Source: Bryobacterales bacterium
GTDB lineage: Bacteria; Acidobacteriota; Terriglobia; Bryobacterales; Bryobacteraceae
Direction of reading: 5' to 3'
NCBI GenBank assembly: GCA_003132905.1
Contig: PKZC01000409.1
Coordinates: 5,241 to 20,104, forward strand
DNA: 14,864 nt
Made by a program: the position numbers and the translations under genes. Shown one piece after another: positions 6,892-14,607 of the stretch (position 1 is its first letter; each line of letters begins with the position of its first letter). The notes under the pieces are model-generated. The model ran no database searches. It was not told where the DNA came from and worked only from the letters and a program-made list of their open reading frames with translations.

Positions 6892-9309
6892 GTGAACGAA
6901 AATAGATATCTTTGCATTCATGGCCACTTCTACCAGCCGCCGCGCGAGAATCCGTGGCTGGAAGGAATCGAGCTGCAGGATTCCGCCACGCCTTACCACG
7001 ACTGGAATGAGCGCGTCACAGCGGAATGCTATGCACCCAACAGCGCCGCGCGGATTCTGAACGCGGAAGGGCGCATCGCGAAAATCGTAAACAACTACTC
7101 GGGCATCAGCTTTAACTTCGGCCCGACGTTATTGTCCTGGATGAAGGACAAAGCGCCGGAGACCTATCAGGGAATCCTGGACGCCGACAAAATGAGCGCG
7201 CAGCGTTTTTCGGGGCACGGCTCGGCGCTGGCGCAATGTTACAACCACATGATCATGCCGCTCGCCAACGCGCGCGACAAGCTGACGCAGGTGATCTGGG
7301 GTCTAGAGGATTTCCGTTTTCGATTCGGCCGCGATCCGGAAGGCATGTGGCTTCCAGAAACCGCCGTCGATCTGGAAACCTTGGACTATATGGCGCGCGA
7401 GGGTATTCAGTTCACGATCCTCGCTCCCTCGCAGGCCAAGACCATGGATAGCGTCGACGTCACCGGCCAGCGGATCGACCCGGCGCGCGCCTACCGGCAG
7501 ACACTGCCCTCGGGGCGTTCCATCCAACTGTTCTTTTATGACGGACCGGTTTCGCAGGCGGTGGCCTTCGAGCGTCTGCTGAACGACGGCGGCCGGTTTG
7601 CTCAGCGGATTCTGGATGCGCTCTCGGATCAACGGGAGGGCCCGCAACTAGCGCACATCGCCACCGACGGTGAAACCTACGGGCATCACCACGCCTTCGG
7701 CGACATGGCGCTGGCCTATGCGCTCGATCACGTCGAGACCAGCGGGTTAGCGAAAATCACCAACTACGGGGAATTTCTGGAGAAGCATCCCGCCGAGCAC
7801 GAAGCCGAGGTTCTCGAGAATACCGCCTGGAGCTGCGTGCACGGCGTCGGGCGGTGGAACAGCAACTGCGGCTGCAATTCCGGAGGCCGTGGGGAATGGA
7901 ACCAGGAGTGGCGGGCTCCATTACGGGCAGCGCTCGATTGGCTGCGGGATGAGATAACGCCTGGTTATGAAAAGATGGCGCGGCCTTTCTTCAAAGATCC
8001 CTGGGCGGCGCGGAACAACTATATTCACGTCATCCTGGACCGGTCGCCGGAAAGCCGCGAGCGCTTCGCCGCCGCCAACTTCCGGCGCAAGTCGTTGAAG
8101 AGCGGCGATCGCGTGAACGTCTGGAAACTGCTAGAGATGCAGCGGCACGCCATGCTGATGTATACCAGTTGCGGTTGGTTCTTCGACGATCTTTCCGGAA
8201 TCGAGACGGTGCAAGTGATTCAATATGCGGGTCGCGTGGTGCAACTGGCCGAAGAGCTGTTCGGCCCAGGTCTCGAACCGCGCTTCCTAGAGAAATTGGC
8301 GCTCGCCAAGAGCAACCTCCCGGAACATGGCGATGGCGCGGCGATTTATGGAAAGTTCGTCAAGCCGGCCAGCGTGGATCTGCTTAAGGTGGGCGCCCAC
8401 TATGCCATGAGTTCGCTGTTTGAAAGCTATCCCGACAACACCCGTATTTATGCCTATTCGGTAGACAACAAAGATTACCGTTTGAAGCGTTCGGGGAAAA
8501 TGCGGCTGGCCTTCGGCAAGGCCCGGCTCACGTCAGAAATCACGCAGGAATCCGAAATGCTGATGTTTGGGGTGTTGCACTTCGGAGATCACAATCTGCA
8601 CGGCGGCGTGGCTTTGCACGTCTCCGACGAGGCGTATCGCGATATCACGAAATCCATCCGCGACGCCTTCAACCGTTCCGATCTGGCGGCTACTATTCAC
8701 GGCTTGGACCAGGGTTTCGCAGGCCACCTCTATTCACTCAAGAATCTCTTTCGCGATGAGCAGCGCAAGGTTTTGAATGAGGTGCTGGAATCCACCGTAG
8801 AGCATTCCTTCACGGTAGCTCGGGAGATCTATGAGGACGAAGCGCAGTTGCTGCGGTTCATGAACGACTGTGGCATTCCGATTCCACGGGAACTCAAAGC
8901 GGCCGCCGAAGTGGCCTTGAATGGTCTTTTGCGCCAGGCGCTGGCCGCGTCCCAACTCGATCAGACGGCCATCGAGACTTTGCTCGAAGAGATGCGCATC
9001 GCCGGGATACCGTTGGATCAGAGCGGCCTGGAAATTGTGCTGCGACGCAATCTTGAAGCAGGCGCGGGCCTATTTTTTGAAGATCCCAAAAATCTGACTG
9101 AGCTCGCCAGATTTCGCGAGAACCTGATCGCCGCTCGTGCGTTGCCGTTTCCTCTGGTGCTGTGGTCGGTACAGAACCGCTGTTATGAAGTGCTGCAAAA
9201 GGTCTACCCGCACATGCACGAAAAGAATGACGCTCACTGGACGGAGCAATTCCGGGACTTAGCCGGCCTGCTTTCGCTGAGCGTTCCCGAGCAATCACCA
9301 GGCGCGTAG
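6892..9309 (+). CDS. Glycoside hydrolase family 57 protein (DUF3536 type), alpha-glucan-active
   Basis: Likely cytoplasmic alpha-glucan hydrolase or transferase (amylase/4-alpha-glucanotransferase/branching group) acting on storage glycogen. The 805-residue product has no signal peptide. GH57 motifs are in order: HGHFYQPPRENPW (10-22), a GHGSALAQCYNHMIMPL motif (about 108-124), GMWLPETAVD (151-160) whose Glu156 sits where the catalytic nucleophile is expected, and ATDGETYGHHHAFGDM whose Asp259 fits the acid/base. The catalytic domain covers roughly 1-300. The rest matches the long DUF3536 C-terminal region, including WSCVHGVGRWNSNCGC. The start is GTG: an in-frame TAG lies 6 bases upstream (6886-6888), and this GTG places MNENRYLCIHGHFYQPP at the N-terminus. 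Only a weak AGGG precedes it. It stands divergent from glgP; the two enzymes plausibly degrade the same polymer. Exact activity cannot be told from sequence. Confidence 0.92.
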   Translation: MNENRYLCIHGHFYQPPRENPWLEGIELQDSATPYHDWNERVTAECYAPNSAARILNAEGRIAKIVNNYSGISFNFGPTLLSWMKDKAPETYQGILDADKMSAQRFSGHGSALAQCYNHMIMPLANARDKLTQVIWGLEDFRFRFGRDPEGMWLPETAVDLETLDYMAREGIQFTILAPSQAKTMDSVDVTGQRIDPARAYRQTLPSGRSIQLFFYDGPVSQAVAFERLLNDGGRFAQRILDALSDQREGPQLAHIATDGETYGHHHAFGDMALAYALDHVETSGLAKITNYGEFLEKHPAEHEAEVLENTAWSCVHGVGRWNSNCGCNSGGRGEWNQEWRAPLRAALDWLRDEITPGYEKMARPFFKDPWAARNNYIHVILDRSPESRERFAAANFRRKSLKSGDRVNVWKLLEMQRHAMLMYTSCGWFFDDLSGIETVQVIQYAGRVVQLAEELFGPGLEPRFLEKLALAKSNLPEHGDGAAIYGKFVKPASVDLLKVGAHYAMSSLFESYPDNTRIYAYSVDNKDYRLKRSGKMRLAFGKARLTSEITQESEMLMFGVLHFGDHNLHGGVALHVSDEAYRDITKSIRDAFNRSDLAATIHGLDQGFAGHLYSLKNLFRDEQRKVLNEVLESTVEHSFTVAREIYEDEAQLLRFMNDCGIPIPRELKAAAEVALNGLLRQALAASQLDQTAIETLLEEMRIAGIPLDQSGLEIVLRRNLEAGAGLFFEDPKNLTELARFRENLIAARALPFPLVLWSVQNRCYEVLQKVYPHMHEKNDAHWTEQFRDLAGLLSLSVPEQSPGA

Positions 9310-9313
9310 TTGG

Positions 9314-12046
9314 CTACGAATCCACCGGACGCAACAAATCGTTGCCCGACAGCAGCGCTTCCATCTCCTCGCGACGGCGCGCCGGTCCGTACACATGACC
9401 TTGCACCTTGTCGCATCCGAGCACACGCACCAGGTCCAGTTCGGCGCGCGTTTCCACTCCCTCGGCCACAACCGTGAGATTCATGCTGTGCGCCATGCGG
9501 ACGATGCTTTGGATTACCGCCAGCGATCCTTCGGGCTCATGCAGGTTCCGCAAGAACGATTGATCGATCTTGAGCGAATCCACCGGCAGCTTATTCAGGT
9601 AGCTCAACGACGAATACCCGGTGCCAAAATCGTCGATCGCGATGCTGACGCCCAGATTCCGGATCTGTGTCAGGCGGGCCGCCGCTTGCGGAAGATCCTT
9701 CATGATGTAGCTCTCGGTAATTTCCAATTCCAAACGGTCGGGAGGCAGCTTGCTCAGCGCCAGCGCGGCGGCCACGGTTTCCAGGAAATCGCGCCGCTCA
9801 AACTGCAGCGCCGACACGTTGACGGAAATCCGCGCCGCGCGATGGCCGGCCTTGTGCCAGCTTGCGGCTTCAAGACAAGCCCGTTGAATGACCCACGATC
9901 CGATATCGATGATGAGTCCGGTTTCCTCCGCGATAGGAATGAATTGCTTCGGCGAAATGCTTCCGTAGATCGGATGCCGCCAGGTGAGCAGAGCCTCCAG
10001 CCCTTCCACCTTTCCGTTCATGCTGACCACTGGTTGATAAAGCAGCTCAAACTCCTGGTGTTCCAGCGCGCGGCGCAGTGCGTTTTCCAGGCGCAGGCGC
10101 TCCAGGCTTACGGTGTGATCCTTGGCGCGGAACACCACCACATCGTTCTTACCGCTATTTTTGGCGTGGTACATCGCCAAGTCGGCATGCCGCAGCAATT
10201 CGGCAACGCTCTGGCCGTGGCGGGGGTACAGGGAGACGCCGATGCTGGCGGTGACGAACAGTTCGTTGTCTTCAATCTGATGCGGGGCTCGAAAAGCGTT
10301 TAGAAATTCCTGCGATGCCAGCACCGCAGTTTGCTCGTCGGGCTGGCGCGTCAGCACAATGGTGAACTCGTCACCGCCCATGCGCCCCGCCAGATCGTCT
10401 TCGGTCAGCAAGCGCTTCAGACGCTGGCCTACTTCTTTCAACAGCCGGTCGCCCATGGCGTGCCCAAGGATGTCGTTGATCTGCTTGAAGCGGTCGAGAT
10501 CGATGAACAGAACGGCCAGGCTGCCGGAGCGCTCGCTGGCGTCCCGCAGAGCGGCTTCCAGCAGTTCCATGAAATACGACCGGTTTGGCAGGCCCGTCAG
10601 AGAATCGTGCCGCGCTTGGAATTCCAGCCGCTCGGTGAATCCGCGCTGTTCGAGGGCCCGGGCTGCCAGACGGCTGGCGGCTTCTAATAACTCACCATCG
10701 CTGTCGTCCCTCGCCTGGCCGCTTTTGTAATGCAGCGCGAGCATTCCCATCAGTATGCCATCGACGGACAAAATCGGCGTCGACCTGCACGATTCGATCC
10801 CGAGCTGCCTGGCCAGGCGCGACCGGTCCGCCCAAAACGGGCAGCTGCGGACGTCGTCCCAGAACACTGTCCCGCGCGCCACCTCGGCGGCTGCCAATCC
10901 AGCCGTATCGCGTAGCACGCGGAACGGTTTCAAGAGCCGCAGTGCTTCGGGCGGAAATCCCGGCGCGGCCACCCACGTGAGCATCTCATCCTTGAGCAGC
11001 AACAAAGAGCAGAGCGCGCCGGGGCATTGTGCCTCCACCAGGTGCACCACCTCTTCCAGGATGATTGCGATGCTTTCGTTCTCGGCCACCATTTCGAGGA
11101 CGCGGTTGCGATTCTTTTCCAGACTTTGCAGCCGGTCGCGTTCCGATTGGATGCGGTGTTCCAGCACCACGCGTCCGATGCTGCGTGCCATTAATTCGAT
11201 TAACTCGCGGTCGGAGTGCGAAAAGATTCGCGAAGCGTCGCCGAAAGGTCCCGAAAAGCTGAGAGTGGCAAACAACTCGGAGCCCAGCCAGACCGGTGTT
11301 CCAATGTAAGTTTCGAATTCCGCACTGGGGCTGCCGCCAAGACCTGGTTCGGAAGCCGTCAACGTACGAAGGCGGCTGGTGACGGCATAGGCCCGCGTCT
11401 GCCACAACGGGATCAGGATGCTGTCTTTCCGCTCCGCTCGGCCGTGCGAAGCTTGAATCACGCCGCTGTCGTCTTCCACTTGAAGCAGCATACCGACCGG
11501 GAGGTGGAAAAGCCGGCAACCGGTTTCCAGATGATCTTGAAGAGCCTGTTCTAGATTGAGATAGCTGTTAGTGCTCAGCCGGTGCAGCTGCTTTAGTTGC
11601 TCGGCGAACCCGTTCGGCTCGCTCGTTTTCCGCGCGCCTGTATCGGCCTGCACCGGCGATGCGGAATCTCCTCCGTCGGACAAAACGCGTCCCGCATCTT
11701 GTATCGCCACTGGACGTCCTCGTTCAAACAGCAGTCGCCTCACCACGGCCAGATGCACACGCCGGCCATCCCGCGCGAGCGCAGTGAGATTCACCCATTG
11801 CGGGCCGCCCCCTCCGAGTTGCACGAGAATCTGTTCGCGGGAGTCCTTCCATGATTCCGGTTCGAGCAGCTGGCCCAGATTCATGCGCGCCGCTGCTTCG
11901 CGCGTGTAGCCCAGGATTCCCGCCATGGCAGCATTCATTTCGAGGACGTTTCCGTCCAGATCAAACGAGTAAAAGCAACTGGGAGAATCGTGTGGAAGTT
12001 CGGGATCGCCGGCGGAAGCCGCTGCGAACCGGGGCGAGATGGCCAT
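9314..12046 (-). CDS. PAS-GAF-GAF-GGDEF-EAL cyclic-di-GMP turnover protein
   Basis: Bifunctional signalling protein that can make and break cyclic di-GMP; probably cytoplasmic, no membrane helices. With the ATG at 12046 it has 910 residues: PAS (about 20-125), GAF-like (155-300), second GAF (320-465), GGDEF (478-640), EAL (650-900). The GGDEF active site is canonical (MGGDEF, 556-561) and DLDRFKQIND is present. EAL motifs are intact: GLEALLTWRHP (EAL at 684-686), DDFGTGYSSLSYL, Lys826 in LKIDQS, and AEGVET. The inhibitory I-site position (RxxD five residues before GGDEF) reads TEDD, so the Arg is missing. The frame stays open to an ATG at 12235, but that adds 63 non-domain residues overlapping the divergent gene, so 12046 is preferred. 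Its stop is 4 bases from the GH57 stop, with no terminator in between. Some GGDEF-EAL proteins use only one activity; both look possible here. Confidence 0.92.
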   Translation of the reverse strand: MAISPRFAAASAGDPELPHDSPSCFYSFDLDGNVLEMNAAMAGILGYTREAAARMNLGQLLEPESWKDSREQILVQLGGGGPQWVNLTALARDGRRVHLAVVRRLLFERGRPVAIQDAGRVLSDGGDSASPVQADTGARKTSEPNGFAEQLKQLHRLSTNSYLNLEQALQDHLETGCRLFHLPVGMLLQVEDDSGVIQASHGRAERKDSILIPLWQTRAYAVTSRLRTLTASEPGLGGSPSAEFETYIGTPVWLGSELFATLSFSGPFGDASRIFSHSDRELIELMARSIGRVVLEHRIQSERDRLQSLEKNRNRVLEMVAENESIAIILEEVVHLVEAQCPGALCSLLLLKDEMLTWVAAPGFPPEALRLLKPFRVLRDTAGLAAAEVARGTVFWDDVRSCPFWADRSRLARQLGIESCRSTPILSVDGILMGMLALHYKSGQARDDSDGELLEAASRLAARALEQRGFTERLEFQARHDSLTGLPNRSYFMELLEAALRDASERSGSLAVLFIDLDRFKQINDILGHAMGDRLLKEVGQRLKRLLTEDDLAGRMGGDEFTIVLTRQPDEQTAVLASQEFLNAFRAPHQIEDNELFVTASIGVSLYPRHGQSVAELLRHADLAMYHAKNSGKNDVVVFRAKDHTVSLERLRLENALRRALEHQEFELLYQPVVSMNGKVEGLEALLTWRHPIYGSISPKQFIPIAEETGLIIDIGSWVIQRACLEAASWHKAGHRAARISVNVSALQFERRDFLETVAAALALSKLPPDRLELEITESYIMKDLPQAAARLTQIRNLGVSIAIDDFGTGYSSLSYLNKLPVDSLKIDQSFLRNLHEPEGSLAVIQSIVRMAHSMNLTVVAEGVETRAELDLVRVLGCDKVQGHVYGPARRREEMEALLSGNDLLRPVDS

Positions 12047-12048
12047 GG

Positions 12049-12207
12049 CTATTTTTCTTCGAGCGCGACACCAGCCGGTTGCCTGCGTGCCTCCCGGCGA
12101 GTCCCATCCCGGTCCGCAGGAGCGCGTTTGACGCGAGTAATCGGCACGTTGAAGATGATCGAGAGCAACGTAAACAATAGCGACGAACTCTGAACCACAA
12201 CCTTCAT
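12049..12207 (-). CDS. Possible small hydrophobic protein upstream of the GGDEF-EAL gene
   Basis: A 52-codon ORF begins MKVVVQSSSLLFTLLSIIFN, a single hydrophobic stretch (about residues 9-22), and continues with a charged Arg-rich tail ending VALEEK. Its TAG ends 2 bases before the ATG of the GGDEF-EAL gene, a spacing typical of translational coupling. That spacing is the main argument for it. Against it, there is no Shine-Dalgarno site before the ATG at 12207, the Arg-rich tail resembles chance translation of GC-rich DNA, and I recognise no family. It could be a small membrane protein, a leader peptide setting GGDEF-EAL translation, or not a gene. Confidence 0.35.
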   Translation of the reverse strand: MKVVVQSSSLLFTLLSIIFNVPITRVKRAPADRDGTRREARRQPAGVALEEK

Positions 12208-12217
12208 GGGGAGGTGA
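12208..12217 (+). promoter_or_regulatory. Strong Shine-Dalgarno site deciding the start of the membrane protein gene
   Basis: GGGGAGGTGA is a near-perfect ribosome binding site. From the end of GGAGG there are 12 bases to a TTG (12227) but 21 to the first in-frame ATG (12236), so TTG is favoured. It directly abuts the ATG of the small minus-strand ORF. A weak promoter upstream could be TTGAAG (12149-12154), 18 bases, AACAAT (12173-12178). Confidence 0.65.
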
Positions 12218-12226
12218 CTTGGTACA

Positions 12227-12913
12227 TTGTCCCATATGCCGCAGGTCAATATGCCGTCGAGCAGCGTCCGGCCCCGGAGAGCCGGCGAGCCAAGAACCGC
12301 TGAGCCCCGTTGGCCGGCCGTCCTCGCGCTTTTGGCCACTGGGGGCCTACATTTCGTGATTCCGGCGCCGCTTCGCTTCGGCCAGGAATGGCTGTTGCTC
12401 GTGGTGGTAACGGTGTTACTGATACCAACCGTGGTGGCTCACCGGATCGGTAAGCAGGTGCTCAATCGCGTACTGAGCCACGTCGTGCTGAGCGCCGTTA
12501 CCGCGTCCATGGTGTGGTCGCTGGCCTTGCTGATCCGCCGATTGCCTCTACATATCGATCCTCCAGCGATGCTTTTGCGGGCCGCCGCGGCGCTGTGGGT
12601 AGCCAATGTACTGGTGTTCGCCTCCTGGTATTGGCGCCTGGATGGGGGCGGCCCGAATCAGCGCGATCTCAAAGATTCGCACGAAGAAGGCGCATTTCTG
12701 TTTCCGCAGATGATCACGCCCTGGGAGAGCGATAAGAATTGGCGTCCCGGGTTCGTGGATTATCTTTTCCTGGCGTTCAATACCAGCACCGCTTTTTCGC
12801 CGACGGATGTCCCAGTTCTATCGCGCTGGGCCAAATTAATGATGATGGTGCAGGCCTTGATTTCGCTGGCGACGGTGGCGCTGCTGGCGGCGCGGGCGGT
12901 TAATATTCTGTGA
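12227..12913 (+). CDS. Conserved multi-pass inner-membrane protein of unknown function
   Basis: The 228-residue protein has about five hydrophobic segments (roughly 29-46, 54-72, 86-104, 113-134, 205-224). A soluble loop lies between the fourth and fifth. Motifs recalled from a widely distributed family of bacterial hypothetical membrane proteins are SWYWRLDGGGP (133-143), a loop with FLFPQM, and the C-terminal FVDYLFLAFNTSTAFSPTD (177-195). The last is near-invariant in family members I recall and somewhat resembles the end of DUF1345 proteins. No catalytic or transport motif is identifiable. TTG at 12227 is preferred from ribosome-site spacing; ATG at 12236 or 12251 are alternatives that change only the disordered N-terminus. 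It is divergent from the cyclic-di-GMP gene and 45 bases ahead of vapB. Confidence 0.85.
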   Translation: MSHMPQVNMPSSSVRPRRAGEPRTAEPRWPAVLALLATGGLHFVIPAPLRFGQEWLLLVVVTVLLIPTVVAHRIGKQVLNRVLSHVVLSAVTASMVWSLALLIRRLPLHIDPPAMLLRAAAALWVANVLVFASWYWRLDGGGPNQRDLKDSHEEGAFLFPQMITPWESDKNWRPGFVDYLFLAFNTSTAFSPTDVPVLSRWAKLMMMVQALISLATVALLAARAVNIL

Positions 12914-12917
12914 GCCC

Positions 12918-12927
12918 GGTATATACC
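12918..12927. promoter_or_regulatory. Palindrome upstream of vapB, candidate autoregulatory operator
   Basis: GGTATATACC is a perfect 10-base palindrome centred about 36 bases upstream of the vapB ATG, over the -35 region of the TATAAT promoter. VapBC complexes usually repress their own promoter by binding such palindromes, so this is the natural operator candidate. Confidence 0.45.
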
Positions 12928-12946
12928 TCGGGATTGCCCGATGGCG

Positions 12947-12952
12947 TATAAT
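12947..12952 (+). promoter_or_regulatory. Consensus -10 box of vapBC, predicted leaderless transcript
   Basis: A perfect TATAAT ends 6 bases before the ATG at 12959, so transcription should begin at or within a base or two of the start codon. No good -35 is present. The box falls inside the 6-codon extension that would be translated from the ATG at 12941, which argues against that start. Confidence 0.6.
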
Positions 12953-12958
12953 CAGTTC

Positions 12959-13204
12959 ATGAGCACCCTCTATATCAAGAATCCCGTCGCTCATGAACTC
13001 GCTGAGAAGGTCAGCAAAAAGTTAGGTGTCAGTCTGACGGAAGCGGTAATCCGCTCCTTGCAAGACCAACTACGCGCCAAACCCCACCCCATCGATTGGA
13101 AGAAGGTGGAAGCTATCCAAAAGGAGATCGCCGCATTGCCGATCTTGGATTCCCGCACCGATGACGAAATCCTTGGATACGATGAATTTGGCATCCCCCG
13201 CTAG
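12959..13204 (+). CDS. vapB: VapB-type antitoxin (PSK transcription factor family)
   Basis: Antitoxin of a type II toxin-antitoxin pair: it neutralises the VapC RNase and, with it, represses the operon. The 81-residue product has an N-terminal ribbon-helix-helix style DNA-binding segment (MSTLYIKNPVAHELAEKVS, then LGVSLTEAVIRSLQDQL). The C-terminal tail ends DDEILGYDEFGIPR, the typical toxin-binding end of Rv0623-like/PSK_trans_fac antitoxins. Length is normal (70-90). An ATG at 12941 is in frame but lies before the TATAAT box and lacks a ribosome site, so ATG 12959 is chosen. vapC follows after 18 bases. Confidence 0.92.
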   Translation: MSTLYIKNPVAHELAEKVSKKLGVSLTEAVIRSLQDQLRAKPHPIDWKKVEAIQKEIAALPILDSRTDDEILGYDEFGIPR

Positions 13205-13222
13205 GCAAATGGCGAGCAGAGA

Positions 13223-13618
13223 ATGGTGATCGACACCTCCGCTCTCGTCGCAATCACGTTGAGCGAACCCTCTGAACCGGCATTGCGGGTCGCCGTAGAC
13301 AAAGCGACAACTCGAAGGTTGAGTTCGGTTTCGCTGCTAGAGGCAGGTATCGTCCTACGAGCACGCCTGGGTGAAGAATCCACGTCACGTCTCGACCGTT
13401 TGATCGAGGAAATCGGCTGCGAGATTGTTCCCTTCGACCTACCCCAAGCAAAGGCAGCCATCGCCGCGTTTGGACGCTTCGGAAAAGGCATGGGTCACAA
13501 GGCGCAGCTCAACTTCGGCGATTGTGCGGTCTACGCGCTAGCCGCACTGCGCGGCGAACCAGTGCTCGCCACAGGCGGCGATTTTAAAACCACGGATTTG
13601 CTGATCGCGCCTTTCTAG
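13223..13618 (+). CDS. vapC: VapC-type PIN-domain ribonuclease toxin
   Basis: PIN-domain endoribonuclease toxin, Mg2+/Mn2+-dependent; family members cut tRNA or rRNA, and the target here is unknown. The 131-residue product carries the PIN acidic residues in order: Asp4 (VIDTSALVAI), Glu40 (SLLEAGIVL), Asp100 (LNFGDCAVYALA) and Asp120 (LATGGDFKTTDL). The catalytic set looks intact, so the toxin is probably active. Length is standard. ATG 13223 follows a weak AGCAGAG; GTG at 13226 is possible. It overlaps the downstream convergent gene by 4 bases: CTAG at 13615-13618 supplies the stop codon on both strands. Confidence 0.93.
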   Translation: MVIDTSALVAITLSEPSEPALRVAVDKATTRRLSSVSLLEAGIVLRARLGEESTSRLDRLIEEIGCEIVPFDLPQAKAAIAAFGRFGKGMGHKAQLNFGDCAVYALAALRGEPVLATGGDFKTTDLLIAPF

Positions 13619-14529
13619 GGAACATAGACGCGCGTTGGGCCTTGGATCTTCACGCCCGGTAGCTCGGTTCGCACCTTTACAGGTTGAATACCCTTGCCAT
13701 TGAGCGCCTGGATCGTCAACTGATATTGATTGCTCAGCCGCTCCTGAAAATCTTTGAGGAACGGTGCAATCGAAACCGGATCCGTAAAATCCTCGAAGTA
13801 AGCATGGCCGCCAGTTTCGTCGCTAACGTCCATCAGACGGGATTGGGCGAAGTTCGTCGACCAACCGTCCCGGCCATAAACCCCGGCCCCGCGAAGATAA
13901 ATGGAATAGACCATAACGCCGTTCTTCAGCGCGTCATGAGTAGCTTCGTCGACATAGGGATCGTCCACCATTGAGTTCCCGTAATAACGATCCACACCAT
14001 CCGTCAACATGAGCACAGCCCGACGGTCAACCGATTCCTTCGATGGCCAGTGTTTTGCAAGGTCCGTGAGTGCGAAGTAAGGGCTGGCATTGCCACCCGG
14101 AATGCCCATCGGCAAACGCAGGGCGCCGGCAGCTTTCTGACGGTCCGCGGTAAATGTTTGAACCATGCCAAAACTCCCGTTCCGCATGTAGCCCACTGCG
14201 ATCTGAGTGGTGGCAGGCAAGGATTCGATAAACGTCTTCAATTCCGGCAATTGGGTGCCGAGGCTGGAGGAACGCGTGGAATCGTCAAGCAGGACGAAAA
14301 GTTGCGTGTCGGCGAGATTCCCCGCCAAACGCTTCAATCCGATTACAGGCGTCGAAGCGCCGGCGAGCTCAACTTTGATGTCGCTCGCTTCTACAGGTTC
14401 CACTTCACCGTGTCCGGAAGCGGGGCTTAGAGTGACCACGATTTGAGCCTCCGTGGCATTCGGAATCGTTGCCGCCGAGCCTACACCCACCGCCATTATT
14501 GCCGTCATTAAGCTTTGTCGGAACTTCAT
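13615..14529 (-). CDS. Secreted von Willebrand factor A-domain protein (Acidobacteria type)
   Basis: Predicted exported protein with a VWA fold, of a kind abundant in Acidobacteria; role unknown, probably envelope or extracellular protein binding. From ATG 14529 it has 304 residues. A Sec signal peptide covers 1-28 (Lys/Arg start, hydrophobic 7-20, likely cleavage after NATEA). The VWA domain spans about 75-265 with LFVLLDDSTRSS at 78-88 and LTDG (175-178). The metal site is unusual: a canonical DxSxS would need Ser where Arg86 stands, or reads D-S-T-R-S from Asp83. A short C-terminal beta segment ends RVYVP. The frame is open upstream to 14682, but GAGGT six bases before 14529 and the signal peptide fix this start. 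It converges on vapC with shared CTAG stops. Confidence 0.88.
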   Translation of the reverse strand: MKFRQSLMTAIMAVGVGSAATIPNATEAQIVVTLSPASGHGEVEPVEASDIKVELAGASTPVIGLKRLAGNLADTQLFVLLDDSTRSSSLGTQLPELKTFIESLPATTQIAVGYMRNGSFGMVQTFTADRQKAAGALRLPMGIPGGNASPYFALTDLAKHWPSKESVDRRAVLMLTDGVDRYYGNSMVDDPYVDEATHDALKNGVMVYSIYLRGAGVYGRDGWSTNFAQSRLMDVSDETGGHAYFEDFTDPVSIAPFLKDFQERLSNQYQLTIQALNGKGIQPVKVRTELPGVKIQGPTRVYVP

Positions 14530-14535
14530 GGTTTT

Positions 14536-14540
14536 ACCTC
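14536..14540 (-). promoter_or_regulatory. Shine-Dalgarno site fixing the VWA gene start
   Basis: On the minus strand GAGGT lies six bases before the ATG at 14529. It supports this start over the 51-codon longer open frame. Confidence 0.7.
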
Positions 14541-14607
14541 GACCTCTCAATTGTTCGATGCCCGCGCGGCAGTAGAAGTTGCCGGCATGACTAAACCTTT
14601 CATTTTC

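Noticed and set aside
9395..10303. 302-codon plus-strand ORF opposite the EAL/GGDEF region
   Set aside because: It is antisense to intact, clearly conserved EAL and GGDEF motifs; long antisense frames are common at this GC content.
12047..12235. 63-codon N-terminal extension of the GGDEF-EAL protein from the ATG at 12235
   Set aside because: It shows no domain sequence, overlaps the divergent gene start and its ribosome site, and the PAS domain begins properly after the ATG at 12046.
12941..12958. Upstream in-frame ATG for vapB at 12941
   Set aside because: It would place the TATAAT box inside the coding sequence, has no ribosome site, and the usual antitoxin N-terminus begins at 12959.
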